Shown: positions 25,139-34,536 of the stretch, one piece after another
Position numbering within the stretch: the stretch's first letter is position 1
Layout of the letters: the number at the start of each line of letters is the position of its first letter
Assembly (NCBI RefSeq): GCF_014207965.1
Contig: NZ_JACHLM010000002.1
Span: 248,001 to 312,000 of the forward strand
From: Brevundimonas bullata
Lineage (GTDB): Bacteria; Pseudomonadota; Alphaproteobacteria; Caulobacterales; Caulobacteraceae
Reading direction: 5' to 3'
Length of the DNA: 64,000 nt
Position numbers and translations under genes: made by a program
The notes under the pieces: model-generated
The model's database searches: none
The model's input: only the letters and a program-made list of their open reading frames with translations
Told to the model about the DNA's origin: nothing

Positions 25139-25861
25139 TCAGCCGGCTGGGGAGCGGTGGTCTGGCCGCATCTTTTCATAGGCGACGGCCGCAACGCGCC
25201 GGGCCAGCAGGTAGCCGGTCGGGGGCGCGCGAAAAAGTCCGGTGAATGCAGGATCTCGCAGATTAAGTCCCCCGGCATAGGCGCCGAAGGCGGGCAGGAT
25301 CAGGCGGCTACCGTCGGAGGCAAAGCAGCGACGGCGAATGCTTCCTGCCGGGCCGCTGATGCGTGCGCAGGGGTGCAGGTGTCCCGACACCTCGCCATCG
25401 GCGGGGCCGGGGGAGGGCTCGTGCCGCAGCGACAGCCCGGCGACCTTGATCACCTGCGCGGTCTCGCCGCCCAGGTCGCCCGCACCGTCGGGATCATGAT
25501 TGCCGGCGACCCAGATCAGTCGGAGCTTTTCAGCCAGAGCGGCGAGGCGCGCGCGCTCATCAGGGGCGATACGCGCTGATGCGCCGTGGTCATGGAGAGT
25601 GTCGCCGAGCAGGACGACGGACCGGGGGGCGAGGGTCGCGATCTCGCGCTCGAGCCGGTTCAGGGTCTCTCGCGTGTCGTAGGGCGGCAGGAGCTGCCCG
25701 CGGGCGGCATAGGCGGATCCCTTTTCGAGGTGCAAGTCGGCGACCACCAGCATGCGCTCCCCCGGCAACCAGAGGGCGCCAGACACGCGAAACACGACAT
25801 CAGCCCCGGCCAGGCGGGTGGCGAAGGCGCCGTCGGCGGCCTCCAGCTTTGCGACGCTCAA
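25139..25861 (-). CDS. pdeM: Ligase-associated DNA damage response endonuclease PdeM
   Basis: 240-residue metallophosphoesterase. Metal-binding motifs are VVADLHLEKG, LLGDTLHDHG, WVAGNHDP and SGHLHP. In alphaproteobacteria this protein is encoded with an Lhr-like helicase, an ATP-dependent ligase and an exonuclease as a repair set. Here it overlaps the end of the helicase gene by four bases and is translated after it. It is convergent with the SLC13 gene. Confidence 0.85.
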   Translation of the reverse strand: MSVAKLEAADGAFATRLAGADVVFRVSGALWLPGERMLVVADLHLEKGSAYAARGQLLPPYDTRETLNRLEREIATLAPRSVVLLGDTLHDHGASARIAPDERARLAALAEKLRLIWVAGNHDPDGAGDLGGETAQVIKVAGLSLRHEPSPGPADGEVSGHLHPCARISGPAGSIRRRCFASDGSRLILPAFGAYAGGLNLRDPAFTGLFRAPPTGYLLARRVAAVAYEKMRPDHRSPAG

Positions 25862-28320
25862 GACATGGCCTCGCCGATCAGAGCCGCGTCTTCCAGCATC
25901 ATGTCCGCGGCCGAGGTTCCGGGCGCGCGCTCCTTGCCGATTTCCATCAACAGGGGCACGGCGAAGGGTGAAACATGCCGGAGCCGCTCAACCCTGATAC
26001 GGCCTGAGATGCGGGCCAGCAGTTCACCCAGACGCGCCAAGTCCAGAAGGCCGCGCGCCGCGTCCTCGCGGGCGCAGGACAGCAGCAGATGGTCGGGGTC
26101 GTGCCGACGCAGGGTGTCGTAGATCAGGTCGGCGGAGAAGGTCACCTGTCGGCCATTCTTCTCATGCCCCGGCATACGGCGCTCGATCAAGCCGCTGATC
26201 AGGGCGCATTCCTTGAAGGCGCGTTTCACCATGAAACTCTCGTCCAGCCAGGCTTCCAGATCGTCGCCCAGCATGTCCTGCTGGAACAGGGCGTCGAAAT
26301 CGAGGCTGTCCATTGGCCGCAGGGACCAGACGCATAGGGCATAGTCGTTGGCCAGATAGCCGATCGGCCCGACCCCGGCGCGGTCCAGCCGACGCGTGAC
26401 CAGCATGGCCAGGGTGGCGTGCGCCAGTCGCCCCTCGAACGGATAGCAGACCATGTAGTGGCGTTTGCCCCGGCTGAAGGTCTCGACCAGAAGATCATCT
26501 TCGCCGGGCAGGCTGGAGTGCGCTTTTTGCGCGTACAGCCACTCGCAGACGTCGTGCGGCAGGCGGGACCATGAGGTTTCGTCGCTCATCATTCGACGAA
26601 CGCGCTTGGCCAGAAAGGTGGACAGCGCGAATTTCGAACCGCCCCAGCTGGGAACCCTGGGCTCTTTTTCGGTCGAACGGGTGACGATGGCGTCCGTCCC
26701 CCTGACCCCCTCGAAGCGCCATATCTCGCCCGCAAACAGGAAGCTGTCGCCTGGGGTCAGCTGTTCGAAATACCACTCCTCGGCCTGACCGATCTTGCGA
26801 CCGGACCCGTGGCGACCGGGCAGGCGGATGTTGAGGGTCTGGGCCGTGACGATGACGCCGACATTCATCCTATGCCGTCTTGCTGTCTCTTCATTGAGCA
26901 CGCGCCAGCGGCCGTCGCGACCGCGAATGATCCGTCGGAAACGATCATAGCTTCTGAGCGCGTAGCCGCCGGTCGAGACGAAATCGACGACCTGCTCAAA
27001 GGCCTCCCAGGAAAGTCCTGCATAGGGTGCGGCCCGGCGCACCTCTTCGTACAACTCCACCAGGTCGAAGGGCTCGGAACAGGCGCAGCCCATGATGTGC
27101 TGGGCCAGAACATCGCGTGCCCCGGTCCTGGGCGGATCGCCGTCGAGCGCATTTTCCGCCACCGCTTCCACCGCCGCCTGGCACTCCAGCATCTCGAACC
27201 GGCTTGCGGGCACGAGGACCGCGCGCGAGGCCTCGTCAAGGCGGTGGTTAGCCCGTCCGATCCGTTGCACCAATCGCGAGGCTCCTTTGGGAGCCGCCAG
27301 TTGGATGACCAGATCAACCGCGCCCCAGTCGATGCCCAGATCCAGCGTGGAGGTGCAGACCACCGCTCTCAGTTCCTGGCGCGACATCGCGGCTTCCACC
27401 TTGCGCCTTTGCTCTGCGGACAGGCTGCCGTGATGAAGGGCGATCGGCAGGTTGTCCTCATTCAGCCGCCATAGCTCCTGAAACGCGAATTCCGCCTGCC
27501 AGCGGGTGTTGACGAAGACCAGGGTCGTGCGCGCCGTCTTGATGGTCTCATAGACCTCGGCCATCGCGTGCTGGGCGGTGTGACCGGCCCAGGGCACCCG
27601 GTTTTCGGACAGTAGAACCTCGACCTGCGCCGGCGCGCCCGCCTGACCCAGGACGATGTCATCGCCTCTATCCGACAGCCAGCGCCTTACACGGGTCGGG
27701 TCGTCCACCGTCGCTGACAGCCCGACGCAGCGCACGCCGGGTGCAAAGGTCCTTAGCCGCGCCAGCCCCAATGACAGCAGGTCACCCCGCTTCGAACCGT
27801 GAATGGCGTGGATCTCGTCGATGATCACGCATTCCAGGTCCTGAAAATAGTCGCGCGCGCCTTCCCAGGCGCAGAACAGGGCCAGTTGTTCCGGCGTGGT
27901 CAGCAGAATGTCCGGAGGGGCGACCTTCTGGCGTTGGCGGCGAGCCTGCCCGGTATCGCCCGTGCGGGATTCGACCACGATCGGCAGATCCATTTCCCGA
28001 ACCGGCGTGAGCAGGTTGCGCTCCACGTCGACCGCCAAGGCTTTCAAGGGAGAAATGTAGAGCGTGTGAAGCGATTGTCGGCCTTCGCGCGGACCGCGTT
28101 CGGCCAGGTCGATCAGGCTGGGCAGGAAACCGGACAGGGTCTTGCCGCCGCCGGTCGGCGCCACCAGCAGAACATCGGCGCCGGCCTTGGCCTTGTCGAT
28201 CATGCCCAGTTGATGAGCGCGAAGCGCCCAGCCGCGTTTGACGAACCAGTCCTGAAAAAGCGGTGGAAGCTGGCGCGTCGGATCAGTTTCAGAAGTCGCG
28301 ATCCGAAGAGGCTTGGCCAT
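25858..28320 (-). CDS. Ligase-associated DEXH-box DNA helicase (Lhr-like)
   Basis: 820-residue superfamily 2 helicase. Walker A is VAPTGGGKT (about 53-61) and the DEXH box is VIIDEIHAI. Helicase motif V/VI carry STLDLGIDWGAVDLVIQ and QRIGRANHR. The C-terminal part is the Lhr-type winged helix and DUF4 domain. It belongs to the ligase-associated damage-response group. The start MAKPLRIATS follows GAGGG; a start 15 codons upstream is possible. It diverges from the FAD oxidoreductase gene by about 70 bp. Confidence 0.9.
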   Translation of the reverse strand: MAKPLRIATSETDPTRQLPPLFQDWFVKRGWALRAHQLGMIDKAKAGADVLLVAPTGGGKTLSGFLPSLIDLAERGPREGRQSLHTLYISPLKALAVDVERNLLTPVREMDLPIVVESRTGDTGQARRQRQKVAPPDILLTTPEQLALFCAWEGARDYFQDLECVIIDEIHAIHGSKRGDLLSLGLARLRTFAPGVRCVGLSATVDDPTRVRRWLSDRGDDIVLGQAGAPAQVEVLLSENRVPWAGHTAQHAMAEVYETIKTARTTLVFVNTRWQAEFAFQELWRLNEDNLPIALHHGSLSAEQRRKVEAAMSRQELRAVVCTSTLDLGIDWGAVDLVIQLAAPKGASRLVQRIGRANHRLDEASRAVLVPASRFEMLECQAAVEAVAENALDGDPPRTGARDVLAQHIMGCACSEPFDLVELYEEVRRAAPYAGLSWEAFEQVVDFVSTGGYALRSYDRFRRIIRGRDGRWRVLNEETARRHRMNVGVIVTAQTLNIRLPGRHGSGRKIGQAEEWYFEQLTPGDSFLFAGEIWRFEGVRGTDAIVTRSTEKEPRVPSWGGSKFALSTFLAKRVRRMMSDETSWSRLPHDVCEWLYAQKAHSSLPGEDDLLVETFSRGKRHYMVCYPFEGRLAHATLAMLVTRRLDRAGVGPIGYLANDYALCVWSLRPMDSLDFDALFQQDMLGDDLEAWLDESFMVKRAFKECALISGLIERRMPGHEKNGRQVTFSADLIYDTLRRHDPDHLLLSCAREDAARGLLDLARLGELLARISGRIRVERLRHVSPFAVPLLMEIGKERAPGTSAADMMLEDAALIGEAMS

Positions 28321-28393
28321 GGTTTGAGCAACCCTCGACAGGCGCGCGCGTTCCGGGAGGCGCATGCAAAGGCTGCGCTTGATGGGGGAAGGA

Positions 28394-29608
28394 ATGACAG
28401 GTCTGACTCAGAAACGCGACCTGAGAAGCGGTCGTTCGCTTTGGGCTGACAGTCCGTTCACGGGGGCGCCCGTTCGTCCTCTGAAGCAGGCCATATCGGT
28501 TGATGTCGCCATCGTCGGGGCGGGGATCAGCGGCGCCCTGATGGCGCATGAGCTGTCGCGCGACCACGAGGTCGCCGTCCTTGATCGTAGGCCGCCTCTG
28601 ACGGGATCGACCCTCGCATCGACCGCTCTTCTGCAATGGGAGATCGATCTGCCGCTGACTGCCCTGGCCGACCATATGGGTTGGTCGAAGGCGCGCCGCG
28701 CCTATCTGCGGTCACGACGTGCGGTCGATGACCTGAAAAACATCGTTGTCGCGGAGCGTATCCGTTGCGGCTTTCAGGATCGTAGCGCCCTTTATCTGGC
28801 CGGTGACGCCTATGGCCGCAGAGCGCTCGAAGACGAGGCCGAAGCGAGGGCCCGGATCGGACTCGGGAGCCGCTTCCTGAAAGCTGCGGAGGTTCGTGAT
28901 CAGTTCGGGATCGACCGCACTGGGGCCATCCTCAGCGTCGGTTCCGCCAGCGCCGATCCCGCTCAGCTGACCGCGGGGCTTCTGCGGCGCGCCGAGGCCA
29001 ATGGCGCTCGGATCTACTCCCCAGTCGATGTGATCGAAGCCGTGTCCGACCCGGACGGGGTGACGCTGCTGACAAACACCGGTTTCGCCGTACGGGCATC
29101 GGCCGTGGTTTTCTGCTGTGGTTATGAACGTCCGAAGGGGGTGACGGCGCCCGATTCCAACGTAGTCTCGACTTGGGCTCTGGCCTCTACGCCGGGCTTC
29201 GCGGGCCCGGCCTGGTTAGGTGACACCATGGTCTGGGAAGGCTCTGACCCCTACCTCTACATGCGCATGAGCAATGACGGGCGGTTGATCGTCGGCGGCG
29301 AGGATGAGGATTCACCTACGGCGCACGCGAGCCGAGCGCTTCTCGAACGCAAGACCGCACGCATCACGACGAAGCTGAAACAACTTCTTCCTGAGGTGGA
29401 GTTCGAGGTCGATTACGCCTGGGCCGGAGCCTTCGGCGAGAGCGTCACCGGTCTGCCCCATATCGCGCCCGTGCCGGGCATGGAGCACGCATGGACTGTC
29501 ATGGGCTTCGGCGGCAATGGCATTACGTCTTCGGTGATCGCAAGCCAGGTCGTCGCCGCTGCTGTTCGTGGAACCCCCGACCCGGACGCCGACCTCTATC
29601 GCCTTTGA
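28394..29608 (+). CDS. FAD-dependent oxidoreductase (DAO family)
   Basis: 404 residues. The FAD-binding motif VDVAIVGAGISGALMAHELS is at about 34-53. The C-terminal pattern (YAWAGAFGESVTGLPHIAPV, GFGGNGI) is typical of D-amino-acid oxidase-like enzymes such as gamma-glutamylputrescine oxidase relatives. The substrate is unknown. The start is the ATG preceded by GGGGGAAGGA. It sits with the SemiSWEET gene inside the ligase-associated repair set, on the opposite strand. Confidence 0.8.
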   Translation: MTGLTQKRDLRSGRSLWADSPFTGAPVRPLKQAISVDVAIVGAGISGALMAHELSRDHEVAVLDRRPPLTGSTLASTALLQWEIDLPLTALADHMGWSKARRAYLRSRRAVDDLKNIVVAERIRCGFQDRSALYLAGDAYGRRALEDEAEARARIGLGSRFLKAAEVRDQFGIDRTGAILSVGSASADPAQLTAGLLRRAEANGARIYSPVDVIEAVSDPDGVTLLTNTGFAVRASAVVFCCGYERPKGVTAPDSNVVSTWALASTPGFAGPAWLGDTMVWEGSDPYLYMRMSNDGRLIVGGEDEDSPTAHASRALLERKTARITTKLKQLLPEVEFEVDYAWAGAFGESVTGLPHIAPVPGMEHAWTVMGFGGNGITSSVIASQVVAAAVRGTPDPDADLYRL

Positions 29609-29649
29609 GGCTGATCGGTGGACGGCGTCGAACACCTTCGGAGCTAGGC

Positions 29650-29916
29650 TTGTTCTCATTGGCGGACATCATCGGGACGGCGGCAGCACTCTGCTCCATC
29701 ACGAGCTTCGCACCCCAGATCTTCAAGATCTGGAAGGAGCGCGACGCGTCCAGCGTCTCTTTCAAAACCTATGGTCTGACCGTGACCTGTTTCATCCTGT
29801 GGGTGGCCTATGGCGTTCTGACCGAGGCCTGGCCGGTCACGATCGCCAATGCCTGCGCGCTGGTGATGGCCAGCGGCGTCTTGATCATGAAGTGGCGTTT
29901 CGAGCGAACCGGTTGA
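29650..29916 (+). CDS. SemiSWEET sugar transporter
   Basis: 88 residues with three membrane helices. The MtN3/SWEET signature SFAPQIFKIWKERDASSVS (PQ-loop) is in the first loop. SemiSWEETs work as dimers and move sugars across the inner membrane. The start is TTG with GGAG upstream. It ends 18 bp from the convergent DNA ligase gene. Confidence 0.85.
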   Translation: MFSLADIIGTAAALCSITSFAPQIFKIWKERDASSVSFKTYGLTVTCFILWVAYGVLTEAWPVTIANACALVMASGVLIMKWRFERTG

Positions 29917-29934
29917 TCGACCTGCGACCTTCGA

Positions 29935-31551
29935 TCAGGCAGAAGCCTGTTCCAGCAACCGCTCAAGGGTGGCCAGTTCATCGGCCTCCTTGGCCGGCTT
30001 GTCCCAGCGGATGCGGCTGATGCGGGGAAAGCGCATGGCGACGCCGGACTTGTGGCGTTTCGATCTCTGCAGGCCTTCGAAGGCGACCTCCAGAACCAGC
30101 CCGAACTCGCGTGTGGCGGTGACGGAACGCACGGGGCCGAAGCGTTCCAGCGTGTGGTCGCGCACGAACTTGTCGAGCTGTTTCAGCTCTTCGTCGGTGA
30201 AGCCGAAGTAGGCCTTGCCTACCGGGGTCAGCACATGGATGCCATCCGCGTCCTCGGTCCAGACGCCGAAGGTGTAGTCGGAATAGAAGCTGGATCGCTT
30301 GCCGTGGCCCCGCTGGGCGTACATCAGCACGGCGTCGATCAGGTGCGGATCACGCTTCCACTTGAACCACGGCCCCTTGGGGCGGCCCGCCTCATAGACG
30401 CTGTCCAGCCGCTTCAGCATCAGACCCTCGGCCGACTGCGGATCGCCGGGCGGGGGTTCGGCGCGGCGGGCGGCCAGCTCGTCCCAGGTCTCGAACGGCA
30501 CCAGGGGTGACAGGTCGATGCGGTCTGACCCGACGGCGGCGACGAAGGTCTCCAACCGCGCGCGGCGCTCGGCGAAGGGCAGGGCGCGCAGGTCCTCGCC
30601 CTCGGCAGCCAGCAGGTCGTAGGCGCGTATGCCCGCCGGGTGGCTGGCCATCAGCTTGGCTTCAGCGGTCTTGCGGTTCAGCCTTTGTTGCAGGTCGCCG
30701 AAAGGGGCGACTCGACCCTCGCGCAGCACCAGAAGCTCGCCGTCGATTGCCCCCTCATAGTCCAATGCGGCGAGGACATCGGGAAAGGCGTCGGACACGT
30801 CCTCGCCGGTGCGACTGTAGAGGCGTTTCACCCCGGCCTCGCTGACGGCCTGAACCCGGATACCGTCCCATTTCCATTCGGCGGCGTAGGCGGCGGGGCC
30901 GAGGCGGGGCAGGTCGACGGCCTCGTCGATCGGCTGGGCCAGCATGACGGGGCGAAAGCGTCCATGCGCCATGGCCGAGGGGCGCTCGGTCTTGCCGTCC
31001 AGCCAGGCCAGAAGGTCGGCGTAGGGCGGGCTTTGCGCGTGCCAGACCTCTTGGATGTCCGCGACCTCGACGCCGCCGTAATCCGCCGCCGCCTGCCAGG
31101 CTAGCCGCGCCGAGACGCCGACGCGCAGACCGCCCGTCACCAGCTTCAGCAAGGCCCAGCGGCCGTCGGCGTCCAGGGCGTCGAGCCAGCCTTCCAGCAG
31201 GCCCTGAACCTCGCCGCGCTTGGCGGTGTTCAGGGTGTCGATGACCTCGGACAGTTCCGGCTCGCGGTTGGCCCCGTGACGGGCCGGCCAGATCAGGGCG
31301 GCCGTCTCAGCAAGATCGCCGACATAGTCGTACGACAGGCGGAACAGTTCGGCATCGACGCGTCCCTCGACCACCTGACGGATCATAGCAGGCTTGGCGG
31401 CGGTGAAGGACAGGGCGCCGGTCAGAGCCGCCAGGGCCCAGCCCCGGTCGGGATCGGGAGCGTCGGCCAGGTGGTCGCGGATCAGCCGCAGCTTGGCGTT
31501 GCGCGACGCCGTGAACGACAAACGATCCAGCAGGGCGGCGAAGGCGCGCAT
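29935..31551 (-). CDS. ATP-dependent DNA ligase (ligase-associated repair set)
   Basis: 538 residues. The adenylation lysine is Lys227 in EWKWDGIRVQ. Other ligase motifs visible are AIDGELLVLREG, EGLMLKRLDS and the motif V/VI stretch with GPWFKWKRDPHLID. An N-terminal DNA-binding helical domain (1-200) precedes it. The start ATG overlaps the exonuclease stop (TAATG), so the two are co-translated. It seals nicks using ATP; role in repair is inferred from the family and its partner genes. Confidence 0.9.
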   Translation of the reverse strand: MRAFAALLDRLSFTASRNAKLRLIRDHLADAPDPDRGWALAALTGALSFTAAKPAMIRQVVEGRVDAELFRLSYDYVGDLAETAALIWPARHGANREPELSEVIDTLNTAKRGEVQGLLEGWLDALDADGRWALLKLVTGGLRVGVSARLAWQAAADYGGVEVADIQEVWHAQSPPYADLLAWLDGKTERPSAMAHGRFRPVMLAQPIDEAVDLPRLGPAAYAAEWKWDGIRVQAVSEAGVKRLYSRTGEDVSDAFPDVLAALDYEGAIDGELLVLREGRVAPFGDLQQRLNRKTAEAKLMASHPAGIRAYDLLAAEGEDLRALPFAERRARLETFVAAVGSDRIDLSPLVPFETWDELAARRAEPPPGDPQSAEGLMLKRLDSVYEAGRPKGPWFKWKRDPHLIDAVLMYAQRGHGKRSSFYSDYTFGVWTEDADGIHVLTPVGKAYFGFTDEELKQLDKFVRDHTLERFGPVRSVTATREFGLVLEVAFEGLQRSKRHKSGVAMRFPRISRIRWDKPAKEADELATLERLLEQASA

Positions 31552-32570
31552 TAGTCGTCATCCTCGTCTTCATAGCCGACCAGGTGCAGGGCGCGAGCCG
31601 TCAGTCCCTGTAGTTCGGCCCAGCGGCGCAGGGCGTCGTCGCGGCCGTGAGTGATCCAGATCTCCTGTGGCGAGAGTTCGGTCAGGGTAGCGGTCAGTTC
31701 GTCCCAGTCGGCGTGGTCGGAAAGGATCAGCGGCAGTTCGACGCCGCGCTGGCGCACCCGCGCCCGCACGCTCATCCAGCCCGAGGCGAAGGCCGTCACT
31801 GGATCGGGGAAGCGTCGGCTCCAGCGGTCGGCGATGGCGGACGGCGGGGCGATGACGATGCGCCCGGCGAAGTCGGCCTTTGATCCGGTCGCCGGGGCCA
31901 GCGGTCCCAGATCGACGCCGAAATGCTCATAGAGCCGATTGAGGCGTTCAAGCGCCCCATGCACATAGATGGTTTCGTCATAGCCCGCCTCGCGCAGCAT
32001 GCGGATCACCCGTTGCGCCTTGCCGAGCGCATAGGCCCCCACCAAGTGGGCGCGTTCCGGAAACTGCTGGACTGAACGCAGCAGGCGACCGATCTCCTGC
32101 GTGTCGGGGGGATGGCGAAAGACCGGCAGGCCAAAGGTGGCCTCGGTGATGAAGACATCGCTGGGCACGGGTTCGAAGGCGGCGCAGGTCGGGTCGCGGC
32201 GACGCTTGTAGTCGCCCGAGGCGGTGATGGTCAGGCCTGCCTGTCTCACGGTCGCCTGAGCCGAGCCTAGGACGTGCCCAGCGGGGGCCAGCGAGACCTC
32301 GACGCCGCCCACCTTCAGCCGTTCGCCATAGGTCAGAGCTTGGGTCTGACCCGCGAAGTCCACGCCGTAACGTTCGCCCATGATGGCCAGGGTCTCAGGC
32401 GTGGCCAGAACGGAGCCGTGGCCGGCACGCGCATGGTCGGCGTGACCGTGAGTGATGACGGCTCGATCTACGGGGCGCGGCGGATCGATGTAGAAATCGC
32501 CCTCCGGGCACCATAGGCCGGCGGGCGTTGGTCGGAGGACCGAGGCGGGACCGTGATCAGGCGGGCGCAT
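31551..32570 (-). CDS. Ligase-associated DNA damage response exonuclease
   Basis: 339-residue metallo-beta-lactamase-fold nuclease. The metal-binding motif HGHADH is at 41-46, with PAGHVLGSAQ, SGDYK and SDHADWDELTATL further on, the pattern of the SNM1/Artemis-like and CPSF-like group. Family members act as exonucleases on damaged DNA ends. It is first gene of the pair with the ligase. It starts ATG after AGGAGA. No LexA box was found upstream. Confidence 0.85.
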   Translation of the reverse strand: MRPPDHGPASVLRPTPAGLWCPEGDFYIDPPRPVDRAVITHGHADHARAGHGSVLATPETLAIMGERYGVDFAGQTQALTYGERLKVGGVEVSLAPAGHVLGSAQATVRQAGLTITASGDYKRRRDPTCAAFEPVPSDVFITEATFGLPVFRHPPDTQEIGRLLRSVQQFPERAHLVGAYALGKAQRVIRMLREAGYDETIYVHGALERLNRLYEHFGVDLGPLAPATGSKADFAGRIVIAPPSAIADRWSRRFPDPVTAFASGWMSVRARVRQRGVELPLILSDHADWDELTATLTELSPQEIWITHGRDDALRRWAELQGLTARALHLVGYEDEDDD

Positions 32571-32638
32571 GCGCGTTCGGGTGTCTCCTGAGGGACGTCA
32601 TGCGTCGGGGCTGAGAGCGGGGTCGATTATGGGAAGGG

Positions 32639-32663
32639 AGAACGTCGTACGGTCGCCAGCGTT
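32639..32663 (+). promoter_or_regulatory. Possible EcfG-type promoter (weak)
   Basis: AGAAC, 16 bases, CGTT, about 87 bp upstream of the DUF2231-type gene. One base of the -35 differs from GGAAC. Confidence 0.25.
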
Positions 32664-32749
32664 GCAAGCGTTCGACGGCACAACGCAAGCCGGTGAACCA
32701 TCTCGCTGCTAAGCAGTTAGCCAAAGCCAGGCTTTAGGGAGAGGGCGAC

Positions 32750-33172
32750 ATGACCATCCATGGACTATCCGGCGGGTTGGTTCGACCACTACACCGCATG
32801 TTGCTGGCGTTTCCGATCAGCCTCTTCACCTTCGCCCTGTTCACCGACATCGCCTATCTGAAGACGGCGGAGATCCAGTGGACGAACTTCTCAGCCTGGC
32901 TGATCACCGGGGCGCTGGTGTTCGGCGGGATCGCGGGCGTCTTCTCCATCATCGATTTTGTCGTTGGTGCGCGGCGCGGTCGGTCGCGCCTCAGCCTGAT
33001 TCATCTGGTTGCGCTTGCCCTGGCCTGGATGCTGGGGCTGGTCAACGCCTTCAAGCACAGCCAGGACGCGTGGAGCTCGGTCGGCGTTTTCGGCCTGATC
33101 CTGTCCCTCCTATGCACCTTGCTGGTCTTCGTCGCCGGCTGGATCGCCTATTCTGCGCGGGAGACCATCTGA
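32750..33172 (+). CDS. DUF2231-type four-helix membrane protein
   Basis: 140 residues, four predicted membrane helices. The start MTIHGLSGGLVRPLHRMLLAF and the F..TDIAYL motif match the DUF2231 family. It is encoded directly upstream of a sorbosone-dehydrogenase-like protein with a TGATG overlap, a common pairing; an electron-transfer role is possible but unproven. Confidence 0.8.
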   Translation: MTIHGLSGGLVRPLHRMLLAFPISLFTFALFTDIAYLKTAEIQWTNFSAWLITGALVFGGIAGVFSIIDFVVGARRGRSRLSLIHLVALALAWMLGLVNAFKHSQDAWSSVGVFGLILSLLCTLLVFVAGWIAYSARETI

Positions 33173-34479
33173 TGAACAAGAACCTGCTTGCCGCCAGCGC
33201 CGCGACCTTTGCGATGGCGTTCACCGTGGCCTCCTGCGGTAACGCCAGCGATCCCAAGCTCAACCAGACGGGCGGCGCCCCCGACCTGCCAAGAATAAAC
33301 GAGACCCTGGTCCCAGCGATGAAGATCAGTCCGCCAGCCGGCTGGAACGGCGAGGCGCCGACCGTTCCGCAGGGCTTTACCGTCAGCGCCTTTGCGACCG
33401 ACCTGAAAATCCCGCGTCAGATGCTGGTCCTGCCGAACGGCGACGTGCTGGTGGCCGAGGGGCGCGGCGGTCACGCGCCGCCGCTGCGCCCCAAGGACGT
33501 GATCGCCGGTTTCATCAAGAAGCAGGGCAACACCAAGATCAGCGGCGGCAACCGCATCACCCTGCTGCGCGACGCCGATAACGACGGGGTCCCCGAACTT
33601 CGCGCTGTTCTGGTCGAGAATCTGGATGCGCCATACGGTCTGGCCTATGTGGAGGGCTACCTCTACGTCGCCGAACAGGGCGCGCTGACCCGCTTCGCCT
33701 TCCAGCCGGGGCAGACCGGTATAGCGACGCGGGGGGAGCGGGTCACAGCACTGCCCTCTCGTATAAACCATCACTGGACCAAGTCCCTGACTGTCAGTGC
33801 GGACGGGACCAAGTTCTATGTCGGCATCGGCTCCAACTCCAATATCGGCGAACGCGGCCTGGCCGTGGAGGAAGAGCGGGCCGTGGTCTGGGAAATCGAC
33901 CGCGCAACCGGCGCGCGTCGCACGATCGCTACCGGCATCCGCAACCCGACAGCCCTGGCGATCGAGCCGACCACCGGTCTCCTGTGGTCGGTGGTCAACG
34001 AGCGTGACGAACTGGGCCCGCAACTGGTGCCCGACTATCTGACGCAGGTTCGCGACGGCGCCTTCTATGGCTGGCCCTATAGCTATTGGGGCCAGAACGT
34101 CGATCCGCGCGTGAGGCCGCAGAAGCCGGACGTGGTCGCCAAGGCCGTCAAGCCCGACTACGCCCTGGGCTCGCACGTCGCGGCGCTTGGTCTTGATTTC
34201 GCGCGCAGCGGCGGCTTTGGCGGCCAGTACGCTGACGGGGCCTTCATCGGCATGCACGGCAGTTGGAACCGCGAGGATCCGTCCGGCTACAAGGTGGCTT
34301 GGGTGCCGTTCAGCGGCGGCCGCCCCGTGGGACAGCCCATCGATTTCGCCACCGGCTTCCTCAAGGACGGCGAGGCCCGTGGCCGCCCGGTCGGCGTGGC
34401 CTTTGATCCGGCGAAAAGAATTCTGCTGGTCGCTGACGACCTGTCCAACACGGTCTGGCGGATCGCCCCCTCGCGTTGA
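33172..34479 (+). CDS. Sorbosone dehydrogenase-like PQQ-type lipoprotein
   Basis: 435 residues. A lipoprotein signal (MNKNLLAASAATFAMAFTVA, lipobox VASC) puts the mature protein in the envelope. The body is a six-bladed beta-propeller of the sugar/sorbosone dehydrogenase type (NGDVLVAEG, NGLRNPTA-like GIRNPTALAIEP, MHGSWNREDPSGYKV). Family members use PQQ to oxidise sugar aldehydes, but no PQQ synthesis genes are in the window and the substrate is unknown. Start overlaps the upstream stop. Confidence 0.85.
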   Translation: MNKNLLAASAATFAMAFTVASCGNASDPKLNQTGGAPDLPRINETLVPAMKISPPAGWNGEAPTVPQGFTVSAFATDLKIPRQMLVLPNGDVLVAEGRGGHAPPLRPKDVIAGFIKKQGNTKISGGNRITLLRDADNDGVPELRAVLVENLDAPYGLAYVEGYLYVAEQGALTRFAFQPGQTGIATRGERVTALPSRINHHWTKSLTVSADGTKFYVGIGSNSNIGERGLAVEEERAVVWEIDRATGARRTIATGIRNPTALAIEPTTGLLWSVVNERDELGPQLVPDYLTQVRDGAFYGWPYSYWGQNVDPRVRPQKPDVVAKAVKPDYALGSHVAALGLDFARSGGFGGQYADGAFIGMHGSWNREDPSGYKVAWVPFSGGRPVGQPIDFATGFLKDGEARGRPVGVAFDPAKRILLVADDLSNTVWRIAPSR

Positions 34480-34536
34480 GGCGTCACGGTCGCGAAGCAT
34501 GATTGAACCGTCGCCGTTCCGGGTCGTTAGCCGACT

